Below, piece by piece: positions 10,533 through 20,413 of a DNA stretch of 55,000 nt. A program made the translations under genes and the position numbers. The notes under the pieces were generated by a model, which was not told the origin of the DNA, searched no databases, and worked only from the letters and a program-made list of their open reading frames with translations. Source of the DNA: Cryptomeria japonica (taxonomy: Eukaryota > Streptophyta > Pinopsida > Cupressales > Cupressaceae); contig NC_081405.1 in the NCBI RefSeq assembly GCF_030272615.1, forward strand, positions 577,174,752 through 577,229,751. The letters run 5' to 3'. Positions within the stretch are counted from its first letter, which is position 1; each line of letters starts with the position of its first letter.

Positions 10533-12004
10533 GACACCCCCCCAAATTCACTCAATCAAAGAACCCCCCCCAAATGTGATGATTTTGGCACTTTATAAGT
10601 AGTGCATATACAATGGGCCACTTGCAAAAAATGGCAAAGTGGACTTCTGATTACAATTTTACAACTACCTCAATAAGGCCAAAAGAGTCTCAAACTGATA
10701 ATGCAAGAGATCTAACTAAGATCCAAGCAATTTACATGTACCTAATAGGCGAAATAAGACCAATATCTGAAAGTATAATTTCCACTTAAAATCTCTAAAA
10801 TCTGATCATAGATTCTGAAAGTAGACGAAAAAATAAGCATCTTAAAAAAAAAGGGCACCTGAAAAGGAGGTCGTATGACCTCAAACGAGGCCTTTGAAGT
10901 TGCAAAATTGAGGATTGGATAGATACAGCTAAGAGAATCCAAAAATTCTGAAAAACCTATGCACCAAAATCAGAAAATAACCACACCACTACGAAGATCA
11001 TGAAATTTTAGCCCATTTCAAAAAAAATTGCACCAAAAAAGGAGCCAAAATGAGCAAGATATGGCCTTGCAAAGTTGGATTGCAAAACTGAAAAGCCCAA
11101 TGGAGAGGGGTCAAAAATTTTTCAAAAAATGCTGATTGGCACTGATGTCAGCAAGTCACTATGTTAAATTTGATGGTCATATGACTGTCACAAAGACTTT
11201 GCCTTCCTACTGACTGGGCATCCGTACTGTACGGACTGCTGACTAGGCAGGTGACTGGGCAAGCCGTACAGATGACGTGGTGTGATGATTGTGCTGCCGT
11301 ACGGTCAACATGGCACGATGACTATGTGTGCGGATTATCCCATGGGCCAGTGGCCGCCTGCCATGTGGCAGACGCGAGGCCACCTGTTTTAGGTGGTCGT
11401 CGGTGGACGGAGCGGCCGGAGGCGGAAGAGACCGGTGGCAGTCCAGGAGCCACGTGTTGCAGGCGGCGGTGGCTGAGGGGGCCGGCAGGAGCGAGCGTGA
11501 CAGCAGCATGCAGAGCTGGGAGGACGGGACGGCCAGCGGCGGCGTTGGTGGCAGCGGGAGTACGCATCGTCCGGAGCGGTCAGGGAGATCTAGGTGCTCG
11601 AGCGGCGGCGGGCGACGAGGACGGCGGATATCGGCGCGGGTGGCGGCAGGTACAGGCGCGGGTGGCGGTGGGTATAGGTACGCGGCTTGGTCTCGACCTG
11701 CAGAAAGGGTATGGCCTTGCATGCAGGGTACAGCCGAAACGGGGGGGTTTGCGGACCCCCAAAAAACAGCCAAAAAAAATTAATAAAAAATTTTTGAAAT
11801 CTGTACGATAATAGCCAAAATGGGGAAAAAAAATTTCTCAGCAAAATAGGTCGACTTTATAGTTGAAATTTATGGAAACGACCTCCTGGATTCAACGGTG
11901 CTGTCTAAATCGTTGTATGATGCCCCCAAATAATGGAGATCCCCAAATCCGAAAATAGAAGCCTTCCACGATGTCTCCAAAAACCGATCAATGAAGCCCC
12001 AATA
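10533..12004 (-). other. Long 5' leader of the outer copia with a GC-rich insert-like block
   Basis: About 1.5 kb separate the primer site from gag. From about 11,230 to 11,770 the composition becomes strongly GC-rich (GGCGG, GGCCGG and GCGGCGG runs) against AT-rich surroundings. Overlapping ORFs on both strands (186 codons plus at 11,251-11,811; 176 codons minus at 11,243-11,773) are expected from high GC and have low-complexity Pro/Arg/Ala composition, so none is called a gene. The block may be acquired host sequence or a structured leader. Confidence 0.6.
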
Positions 12005-12016
12005 GCTCTGATACCA
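12005..12016 (-). promoter_or_regulatory. Primer-binding site of the outer copia (tRNA-iMet type)
   Basis: The minus strand reads TGGTATCAGAGC directly inside the 5' LTR. This is the standard complement of the 3' end of plant initiator-methionine tRNA used by copia elements. Confidence 0.92.
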
Positions 12017-12464
12017 TGTAGGATTTTGCCAAGATCAAGGACACAATGAAAAGCATAAAAGAGACAATAGAATGACAAGAACAAACTGTATTCTCATCAA
12101 TATGCAAAATGATCAACTGGATTAACCAATACAATGAATAGAGGCCTGCTTATATAGGCAAGGCCATATGGATGTATGAGCACACAAATATGACATGTGG
12201 CTCAATGAGAAACAAGGGTAGGTAAGAAATACTAGGGGTAGGTAGGAGAAATAATATAATATTCCACAAGAGGTGGATGACCCACCGAATGTGGAGTGTA
12301 ACAGCAAAATAAGACTACAAAAGGTGGAATTTCTCCTATAAGCTCTATCCCTATGTGCACACTTCCCTAAGTGTCTCAAATCCAAACTACGAAGAGATGC
12401 ATTATCCTAAGTTAACTTAAGTAAGTGTAATAATATCCAAAATGAATATTTATTTACACCAACA
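12017..12464 (-). repeat. 5' LTR of the outer copia
   Basis: Canonical TG...CA ends (TGTAGGATTT...ACCAACA) lie beside the primer-binding site at 12,005-12,016 and duplication ATAAT at 12,465. The promoter of the element would lie here, reading leftward. An 87-codon ORF across it is incidental. Confidence 0.93.
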
Positions 12465-12469
12465 ATAAT

Positions 12470-13080
12470 AATTACACTAATACATATATCACACTCATGC
12501 CTTCCTTGATTTGATATAAGGTCCCTCTATCCTATTAATGCATGATAGCCTCGGTAAGATAAATGATTGAATAAGAGATAAATGAAGTCCCTCATTCAAT
12601 CATCTATCCTATCGATAAACTATGATGAAGACTTCAAGCTATTGTTCCTTCATTTGATGATCATTCTTAAATTTGTATATATTCAACCATACTTGCAAAG
12701 TTTGATCAATGCTTAACTACCGATAATCACTGGTTATAAATATCATAACACAAAATACCGATTGGCATCGGTTTACATTAAAACCAATGCACTCCAATTA
12801 ATATCGGTTAACATATTAACTATGAACACCGATTGTTATCGGGCTTAACCAATGCACTCTGATTGATATCGGTTAACATATTAACTCTGAAAATTGATTG
12901 TTATTGGGCTTAACTAATACATACCAATTAGTATCGGTTGTCATGCATATGATAGACATGTCGATTAAGTATCAGGTGGTTTGTTAAGTGATATACACCA
13001 GTTTAGGTTTCTATCCTCCTCCTTTGTTGACATCCCCTCCCCCATTGTCTAATATATCTATTTATTTTCCAACAACTTTT
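12470..13080. repeat. Imperfect tandem repeat with ATCGGTTAACATATTAACT units
   Basis: Right of the copia, units of about 65 bp containing GATATCGGTTAACATATTAACT and CCGATTGTTATCGGGCTTAA recur from about 12,765 to 12,950. Shorter pieces occur down to 12,720. There is no coding potential. The rest of this stretch, which is CACTA interior, shows nothing recognisable. Confidence 0.5.
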
Positions 13081-13289
13081 AATATCACTACAAGAGATAA
13101 TTTTTTATGACTTTCTTAAAGCCAACTTTATTACTCTCCCATTGAAAAATTGAAGAAAAAACCATAAACAAAATTAGGACAATCCTTTTTTCAACCATCA
13201 TCAACTATTCTACTAATGAATGTCATGATTTGGAGATTAAAATTCAACAACTTATTATAGTTCTAGTAACATTTAAATAATAGGTTAAA

Positions 13290-14035
13290 TGTATCCTAGG
13301 TCGATGCAAATCAACCTCTTCTCCACCAATACTAGATAGAAGAGAAAGAACTTTAATTTAATGCCACCAGGATAAAAGACTTTAATCAGGACAGATAAAT
13401 GGTATGCAACTGTATCTATTAGGAATGCATTACCCAAACAACGCAATCGATCGGTCGTACATGAATTTCCATGAGTGTGATCTTTTTCAAATCCTAATAT
13501 GATTTATATCTCGTCAACCTCTAGAGGAGCCACTTGACCTGGCCCCACCCAAACCAAGATCCAATCTTCCCACTTTTCAAGAATGTATTTCTATTCACTA
13601 TCTTGCACTTTCCCTCGTGAATTTTGAATTATAGTGCAGAGTTCTTCACAAAGGACACTACCATATAGTCTAGAGTCTATGCTTCATTTTTTTTCTTTGA
13701 TCCCATGGAGGCCAATAGTCCTTTGTCTGAGGAAGTGATTCCTGAATAGTCATGGGGGGGAGTGTTAATGCTTGAAATCGCCTTTCTATTGGGAGATTGT
13801 GTACATAACCTCTTGGTCTTCTGAAAGCTGAAAATTACTTCGAGTCCGCCAATTCTGGTTCCACACTATAGAATTTTTTGGATATTGCCTTCCAAATATC
13901 CTTTAGTGCAAAAGAATCATTCTCATAATAGAAAAAAGGTGCTCCTTGCATGAACACATTGATTTCCTCCAAGCGTGGCCCAATAGGTTTTGCAGGAACT
14001 CCAAAACTAGTTAGTCCCTCTGGACATAAATTAGA
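13290..14035 (-). pseudogene. DRM: Fragment of a DRM-type (domains rearranged) DNA methyltransferase inside the CACTA element
   Basis: Peptides read on the minus strand in shifting frames follow the order of the DRM catalytic domain: PFFYYEND near 13,930, VEPELADSK near 13,850, PPMTIQESLPQTKD near 13,740, WILVWVGPGQV near 13,555, LRCLGNAFLIDTVA near 13,420, then FYPGGIKLK and LLSSIGGEEVDLHRPRI near 13,300-13,370. The rearranged motif order (late motifs before the SAM-binding FSGIGGAEV-type motif I) is diagnostic of DRM enzymes, which place de novo cytosine methylation in RNA-directed silencing. Several frameshifts and stops make it non-functional as an enzyme. The N-terminal UBA domains and the Pro-Cys catalytic motif are not seen. 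It was probably captured by the transposon. Confidence 0.8.
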
Positions 14036-14780
14036 GACGTCACATCACACACTCCAGACATTATTTGTTTGTATTGCATACTCTCTATGTATTTATCACC
14101 CTTGAACACTTTCTTTTGCTTTTCTCCAATTGCTTTCTTCTAGGCAAGCTGATGAGCTTGGTTTCATGTCATTCAAGATAATTCCTGCTTGCTTTCTTTT
14201 ACAAAATTTACTTGCACATGAGTCTTTAGCTTGTATGTTCTGCTTTCATACAAATAAATTTTAATTCACACTTAGATGATAATTAAATTAAATAAGAATT
14301 GGTAAATAAAATATTTAGTCATTAGATGTTACATATTATCTGACGGAAAAATCCTAGACAATTCTTGGAGAAAGGAAACATCATTGATAATCTTTTTTTG
14401 CAAATAACATTGAATCAAATAAATAATAAATGTTTTATGGAATTTTTAAAAGTAGAATTCGTTCAATTGTTTCATGCACCGACGACAAAGCCATCTGACC
14501 CACATCATCTGACACCATTGGAATTCTAATGAGAACTAAAGAAACATCCAACAAGGATGTTGTATATCTGACATCACTTCCATGTCAGATAGTCGTCGAG
14601 GAGAAAACATAGCATCCGTCGAAATTCTGACAGTAATCCGCCAAAATTTTTGGTCAGGGGAGAAAATAACATCATCAGATGTCCAACACAAATAGCATTG
14701 TCAGGAAGACCAACGATGAGTTTTCGATAGTTAAATTGGCCAAAAGTCCAACGTGGTGTCATCGGACTTCTGATAATTAG
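14036..14780. other. CACTA right flank: non-coding part shared with the 49.8-kb copy, plus subterminal repeats
   Basis: Positions 14,036 to about 14,510 align in inverse orientation with 49,821-50,290, so the captured segment and this flank belong to one element family. From 14,480 onward CGTCG, TCTGACA and GAAATTCTGA motifs recur, and an acaaggatgttg block is shared with 49,760. A 62-codon ORF is incidental. Confidence 0.6.
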
Positions 14781-14811
14781 CCATCAGAAATTAGGCCCAA
14801 ATGTACTCTTG
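14781..14811 (-). repeat. Right terminal inverted repeat of the CACTA element (decayed)
   Basis: The minus strand begins CAAGAGTACATTTGGG. The intact sister terminus at 49,495 reads CACTAGTACATTTGGG, which explains the altered first bases. It is followed by target duplication AAG. Confidence 0.7.
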
Positions 14812-14814
14812 AAG

Positions 14815-15326
14815 ACATAAAGCCTTTAATGGTTTCCAAAGACTTTAAGGGTTTCAGAAGTGACTTCCCTTTGCTTAGGGATGTGATAATTTTTAGTAGA
14901 TGGGTTAGACTAATTTAGAAGGGATTAGAAGAATATAGAAGGGGGTTTAGAGAGGCAAGTAGGCGATGTAAGAAAATGCAAGTGGATGAGGGGTAATTGT
15001 AATTAAAATAAATTGCTTTATTTCAACAAAATAGATGAAAGTGGGGGATTTAAATAAATTAGATTTATTTATTTGAAGTGAACAATTAAATTAAATATAC
15101 ATTTAATTAAAAAGAGTAGAAGGATGATTTTAATTAAATAAAGTGATTTATTCAATTAAATGATATGAAAGGCCTAAGTGAATTTAATTAAATAAATTGA
15201 ATTTATTTAATCAAATAGATGAATGTGAATGCTTTAATTAAATTTAAATTTAATTAAATAGAGGATTGAGAATAAAATGAATATTAAATATTCACTTAGG
15301 AAAGTGGTCATTTTTATATGTCTACA
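14815..15326 (-). repeat. Left LTR of the outer element, part B
   Basis: This stretch aligns with about 19,900-20,413, starting at the ataaagcctttaatgg block and ending with TCTACA in both copies. Parts A and B abut in the uninterrupted right LTR, which shows that everything from 644 to 14,814 is an insertion. It includes AT-rich tracts (ATTTAATTAAAT and similar) but no coding sequence. Confidence 0.8.
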
Positions 15327-15340
15327 TTTTGCCCCTCTTT
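15327..15340 (-). promoter_or_regulatory. Polypurine tract of the outer LTR element
   Basis: The minus strand reads AAAGAGGGGCAAAA and is followed at once by the LTR start TGTAGACATA. This is the expected place and composition for the plus-strand primer of an LTR element. Confidence 0.6.
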
Positions 15341-15760
15341 GACGTGACGTGTGTGCACATGTTAATTCAAAGAAAAATCTGATGTGTTGCCAAAATTTGA
15401 TCGATGTGATGTCCTCCATCAAGATGTCGATGTCATACCCCAGATTTGATGAATGATAATGATGATGCCCCCTCGGGAGATGAATCAAAAAAATTGAAAA
15501 TTTGGTTGAGTCGATAATCGTTGTAGATTTTATCACATTTTAAAATTTCGTCTATTTTTAATGCGTGCCAATTTATTCATCTTCTGATAATGATGTTTGC
15601 TAGGGTTAAAAGCGAGAGAACGAACAAAATGCATGCCCCACCTACTAACCCTAGTTTACTTTTACCCTATAAAAAGGTAAAAAGTTATTTCATTTGTATC
15701 ATTTGCACCTTTTGACTTTTGGTGAGAGTGATATTTGAAGAGTGACAAGATCCCGGTTAC

Positions 15761-16110
15761 CTATTCTTCACACCGATTCGAGCACGTTCGTCGATACCGG
15801 AGGCCCGCCACATATGGTCCACCTGATATGTTATGTTGTTTAGGTATGTTTTGTTTAGGTTCACGTATTTCCTCTTCTCTTTGTTGTTCTTGATAAATAT
15901 AATTTGGAGACCTTGTCCTAAAGATTTCAGTGTCGAAGTCTTCTGGAATCCTAACTCCTTTTCTTGTTAGCATGAGCATGTATTTTTCTTTGTCAAATTC
16001 TATGAGTCTTTCCGTAAGATTTTCAAAGGAGGCACTTTCTTGACATTCTTGGAGGAGCTCCTAAGTAATCTCTGTGTCCTCTAGATTTGGATACTCAAAA
16101 GGATTTGATA
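15761..16110 (-). pseudogene. Unidentified coding relic inside the outer LTR element
   Basis: A minus-strand frame is open for most of this stretch, with a 72-codon part at 15,761-15,979 and an upstream part broken by a TAG. It encodes a charged, Glu/Arg/Gln-rich polypeptide with segments such as FDTEIFRTRSP and YIYQEQQREEE. No retroelement enzyme motif is visible. Its position near the 3' LTR and its composition suggest a remnant of an accessory or gag-like reading frame, but the function is unknown and the call is weak. Confidence 0.25.
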
Positions 16111-18679
16111 GTCTTTGACCCATACTGGACTCTAGTTGTGGTTCGCTTTGCTTGTTTTGTTGAGAGCGAGTGACAACAGGAATCTAATAGAAACTTTTTG
16201 TGACAAAGGGGATGAACTCCTCTTCTTTGTGTTGTTCAGGGGTTGGTGGCTCAAATTGAGCTATGTTATAAGTGATGCAAACTTCCAAGAAGAAAGATGG
16301 ATTGATCTATTCTCCATGATTTAAGCGTTGACTGAATGTTGATTTTTGGCAAAAGGCTCTACTTCTCAATGTCTCTTTGTCAAATTTGTTTGACTTGTCT
16401 TGAATATATAAGCGCATATGACAGAGAAACGTGTGATGATATTTGAAGAGTTGGCAATTGATGTAGAGAAATATATTCCGTTTAGCAGATTTCGAGAACT
16501 AGATTATTGTTTCTTCAACTTATTGTTGTGATGAGGACTTTTTCTTCTCAAAATATGAGTGGTCATACACAGGTGATCAATGGTTTCATTTGATTTGGTT
16601 GGATTATGATAATTGGTTTGAAAACTTAAGCCTACTCTATCAAATAAAGGTTTAGATGGCCCCTCATGACAAAGCATGTCAAATGATATGGAATAACAGT
16701 CTCCTGATATGGAAACTCGATTTGAAAACTTAGGTTTAAAATAGGTATACTTTGATGATGGATTTTGTTTAATTGGTGAAACTTTTGATTAGTGTGATGA
16801 GGTTACCCGATTTTGATAGGAGAAAGTGTTATCCTTAGCTAGTTTTAGATTTTGACAACTGTTGTTCTAATAATGACTTATTTGATAGTTCGATTGTTCA
16901 GAATATTTTCTGATGTTTTGACTCAAGTTTTTTCCTAATGAGGTCGACTAAAGATCCAAAAAGGGTATTTGAAACTGATGTTAAAAATTTTCAAGAATTT
17001 TTAGTTTTTCTCTCTATTTTTCACAGTTTTACCTATGCTCTAAGACAGAGATTGGATGCACTAAAGTTTAACTAAGATGCGTTGTTTAAAACCACCAATG
17101 CGTTAAGCTGCCTGTGCTACGCGCTAAACTAGAGTTTTGACTTCTGTTATGTCAGGAATGGTTATGCGCTAATCTGTCCTAAATATGTGCTAAAGTTTAG
17201 ACTCAAAGCGCTACAGTTTGCCCCCAATACGCTAGGCTGATGTTTCAATGCGCTAATATGTCTTTAAGAAGCGTTCATGTTTAGTTGCCAAATGTTCAAA
17301 CTATTATGCATTGTTTTAAGAATGAATACGCTATGTTGTAGCTTTGATGCACTAAAGTTTTCTTTAGATGCACTAGGATGTTGCTCCTACGTGCTAAACT
17401 GCTTTGCTTTATTTTTCTGAAAATTTTAACACTTTTTTCAACTTTGAAGGATGATTTTCTAAAGTATAAAATGCAAACACGACATGAAAAAGACAACCAC
17501 TAGTCTCGATACTCCGTCAGCTCAAACAACCATGTCAGCCCCTAGGGGGCGCCCATTTTTTTGCCTATTGCTAGAAATTAACCCAAACTTTATTTCTTCA
17601 CAATTAAGTAGATATCTTTGGAGATATATGGTGAGAAATCTTGGGGGCGGATTCTTCACCACCCTTGCACTATGATATTGAAGTTGTCTGGATACTGACT
17701 CGGCTCAAGGTTTCTATTTCTAAGGTTCATAATCAAGCTTCATGTTTGGTCATCAGTGATAAACTCCCTCGGGATGCTTCCCAACCTTTAGAACAAAGGC
17801 ATTATGTATCATAAAGATACTGGGGGAAGGCTAATCATTGCACAAAACCATTGAAAGGGACTTTTGTCACCCTCCACTTTTGATTATAGTGGGTTGGAAC
17901 ACTTGGCGATAAAGTCATTTCCCACTTAGGTCGCTCCTCTCTCACCGACCATTTAAATGGCACTCTAAGAGCAACTCGGGAGGGCAGGACTACTAAAGGA
18001 TTTAAAATGCTTGAAGTAAAGAAATATTTTTAGACTGGTTTGGATTTTTGGTCACCTAATTAAGGGGAGAGAATATACCTTCCACTTTGGAGACTAGGCA
18101 CACAAAGTTCTTTTTATCCTTCAAAGCAATGATTTGTTAACTTCTATTTGGAGATGTTGCCCCAAAAGGTTGGTGTTCTTTGTATCTCTCAAATAAGTAA
18201 TTTTTTAAGCTAACTAATGAAATCCTGGTCAACAAAACAGATTTTTCGAGATGGTCAACAAAATGAATTCGATAGGGAAAAGATTTTCCTCTTTTATTTT
18301 ATCTAGAACTTGAAAAAAAGTGCGGTTCTTTAACTTATGCAATAAAAAGTAATTTATCCTTTTAGACACCAAAGGATGGTGGGGTTCTTTTTAAGACTTT
18401 GCATAAAATAAAGGTTTGTCTTGTTCTTTTTAAAACCCAAAAACAAAGTGTTTTTCTCTTCCTATGAAAGCAAGGTAAGGTTTTGTTTGTTGTTCTTTTT
18501 AAGTACTCCAAAAGAAAATGAGTATAATTTTACTAATGGGGAAATGAAGAAAACTATAAATAACTAACTTAACCAAGTGACAAATAAAAATTTAATCACA
18601 AGCCTAAACTTAGTAAAAGAAAAATCTCCCGATCCTACAAACCAATGTTTTTCTTTTTGTGTCTTTCATTCGCTAATCT
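16111..18679. other. Interior of the outer LTR element without recognisable genes
   Basis: Only short ORFs broken by stops occur here and no retroelement or host domain is seen. The one notable structure is the ATGCGCTAA-like array listed separately. Confidence 0.6.
17055..17405. repeat. Array of degenerate ATGCGCTAA motifs (block 1)
   Basis: Variants of the motif recur about eleven times at irregular spacing of roughly 20-70 bp, for example acgcgctaaac near 17,118, atgcgctaatc near 17,163, atgtgctaaag near 17,187, atgcgctaat near 17,247 and acgtgctaaac near 17,390. The spacers differ, so this is not a simple tandem repeat. A second block lies near the primer site of the same element. Confidence 0.6.
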
Positions 18680-18684
18680 ACAAA

Positions 18685-18925
18685 TCATATACGCTAGAGA
18701 ATAGAACCGATGTGCCAAGAAAAAGATCAGATGCACTACAATGTTATCTTAATGTGCTACATTGATGTTTTAAAGCGCCAAGACCTACAGGAAATAGTGG
18801 AAATGCTATGCGCTAAAGTTAAGTTAGTATGCGCTAAGGTATGGTATGCATGCGCTAAATAGTCAACAAGATGCATCAAAGAATAGACTAGATGTGCTAT
18901 AGAATGGTATCCACGCACTGATTCA
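18685..18925. repeat. Array of degenerate ATGCGCTAA motifs (block 2)
   Basis: The same motif recurs about eight times (gatgcactaca, aatgtgctaca, tatgcgctaaag, gtatgcgctaagg, catgcgctaaat, gatgtgctata and variants) just inside the right LTR, next to the primer-site candidate. On the minus strand an ORF across it (18,757-19,005) translates the repeats as recurrent LAH units. I take that ORF as a by-product of the repeats. Confidence 0.6.
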
Positions 18926-18987
18926 AGTTTTCCACGTACCTGCAAAGTTAATCCTGCATCCAAAATGATTTGATAAATGGGGTTATG

Positions 18988-19005
18988 CCCCATGATGGGC
19001 ACCAA
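18988..19005 (-). promoter_or_regulatory. Candidate primer-binding site of the outer LTR element
   Basis: Read on the minus strand this is TGGTGCCCATCATGGGGC, three bases inside the right LTR. A start in TGG and this position are what a tRNA-primed LTR element needs. The cognate tRNA is not identified, and C-to-T decay of the original site is likely. Confidence 0.5.
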
Positions 19006-19008
19006 AAA

Positions 19009-20413
19009 TGTATGCAGGAAAAGTGGTGTGATGAAACGAATATTTTAAATTCAAGACTAGTCCACACACTAATGGTACTCTTGGTGAAATTTATGGAGTT
19101 ATATGCAATAGCTCAACTTCCCAAGGGATGTTCCAATGTTCTCTATCTCACAAGACCCCTCAAGCCAATGCCTTTTCTCTTAGATCACTGAGAAAAGTGA
19201 CTTAGGGATGAGAATCATGAGAATGAGTGATGTTTGATCAATCTAACATGAATGCAATCCTAAATGTGCATGATATTAAAAAATAAGAATTAAACTAGCA
19301 TTTATATGATGATAAGATGAAAGTATTAGTAAAAGAACTATCCTAACATGATACACTAGCTTGATATGATTATTGTGATAAAGAGATATACTTCTAAAAT
19401 TCTGATTAAATTATTTCTATTCAAAGAGAGACTAAAATGCTTGATAAAAATGGGTATAGACTAGATGCATAAAACTTGGATCCTTGGATGATAGAAGAAT
19501 TGCTCTATTTATAGGGAAAATAGGGCAAGGAAAGGTCAAGATTGGATGATCCTATCAAGGGTCAGGATTGAAAGTTATCGATCCATGTTTATAATTCTCA
19601 CTAATGAAATGGTGACAATTGTCGACATAAGACTACTTGAGAGGAGATGTAAGAAGCATTAAATGCTTGAGAAGAACTCATTGTTACCTTAGGAGGTAAG
19701 GGTTAAGGTTAGGTTAAGATTATCCATTGGATAAACTCTTGTGGAAGAGTTAAAGGGATAACCATGGTCAAAGCAATGAATGCTTCATGACACCCTTGGG
19801 TTAGATGAGGGTTGAGTTAGAGAGAAAGTCTCTAATCATGCAAGAGGGTTGAGTTAACCATTAATGGTTTGGAAGACTTTCAAGGTTAACTTGTTGAAGA
19901 GATAAAGCCTTTAATGGTTTCCAAAGACTTTGAGGGTTTGAGAAGTGACTTCCCTTTGCTTAGGGATGTGACAATATTTAGTAGATGGGTTAGGCTAATT
20001 TAGAAGGGATTAGAAGAATCTAGAAGGGGGTTTAGAGAGGCAAGTAGGAGATGTAGGAAAATGCAAGTGGATAAGGGGTGATTTTAATTAAAATAAATTG
20101 CTATATTTCAACAAAATACATGCAAGTGGGGGATTTAAATAAATTAGATTTATTTATTTGAAGTGAATAATTTAATTAAATCTAAATTTAATTAAAAAGA
20201 GTAGAAGGGGGATTTTAATTAAATAAAGTGATTTATTCAATTAAATGATATGAAAGGCCTAAGTGAATTTAATTAAATAAATTGAATAACTTATTTAATC
20301 AAACAGATGAATGTGAATGCTTTAATTAAATTAAATGTAATTAAATAGAGGAATGAGAATAAAATGACTATTAAATATTCACTTAGGAAAGTGGTCATTT
20401 TTATACATCTACA
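19009..20413 (-). repeat. Right LTR of the outer element (complete, 1,405 bp)
   Basis: It begins TGTATGCAGG directly beside a primer-site-like block and ends TCTACA, giving canonical TG...CA ends. It corresponds to left LTR parts A plus B. On the minus strand it is the 5' LTR, so a promoter would lie here and read leftward, but no TATA box is assigned with confidence. No ORF of note lies inside. Confidence 0.75.

Larger units (their letters stand above)
2570..12464 (-). mobile_element. Ty1/copia retrotransposon (outer copia) inserted in the CACTA element
   Basis: The two 448-bp LTRs (2,570-3,017 and 12,017-12,464) are flanked by the duplication ATAAT (2,565-2,569 and 12,465-12,469). A primer site complementary to initiator-Met tRNA lies beside the right LTR and a G7 purine tract beside the left LTR, so it reads on the minus strand. 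The order gag, protease, integrase, reverse transcriptase, RNase H is the copia order. The integrase is split by a second copia at 5,496-8,621 and several stop codons break the frame, so it is dead. The LTRs differ at about eleven positions by eye (about 2.5%), which makes it young by the standards of large plant genomes. Confidence 0.95.
644..14811. mobile_element. CACTA-type DNA transposon carrying a DRM gene fragment, with nested copia elements
   Basis: The left end begins CACTAATATATTTG. The right end, read inward on the minus strand, begins CAAGAGTACATTTGGG, a decayed form of the CACTAGTACATTTGGG terminus seen intact at 49,495. The 3-bp direct duplication AAG flanks both ends (641-643 and 14,812-14,814), and the empty site is visible in the right LTR of the host element (gttgaagagataaag near 19,890). 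Without the nested copia the element is about 4.3 kb. No transposase is recognisable, so it is non-autonomous or decayed. Subterminal sequence holds repeated CGTCGGAATTCTGA-like motifs. Confidence 0.8.
1..20413 (-). mobile_element. Non-autonomous LTR retrotransposon (LARD-like), outermost layer of the nest
   Basis: Two copies of one 1.4-kb sequence act as LTRs. The right copy (19,009-20,413) is complete. The left copy runs off the window start and is split by a CACTA insertion into 1-643 and 14,815-15,326. Minus orientation is inferred from a purine-rich tract (AAAGAGGGGCAAAA, minus) beside the left LTR at 15,327-15,340 and a TGG-initial primer-site candidate beside the right LTR at 18,988-19,005. 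The 3.7-kb interior has no reverse transcriptase, integrase or protease reading frame, so the element would depend on another element's enzymes. The purine tract and LTR start (TGTAGAC) recall Ty3/gypsy elements of the Tat type, but no coding domain confirms this. The left target duplication lies outside the window. Confidence 0.72.

Noticed and set aside
11243-11811. Overlapping 186-, 176- and 151-codon ORFs on both strands
   Set aside because: They arise from the GC-rich block, which has few stops in any frame; the translations are low-complexity Pro/Arg/Ala/Gly without domain motifs and lie in the copia leader.
18757-19005. 82-codon minus ORF with LAH repeats
   Set aside because: It is a translation of the ATGCGCTAA motif array and overlaps the primer-site candidate; spacing of units is not in multiples of three throughout.
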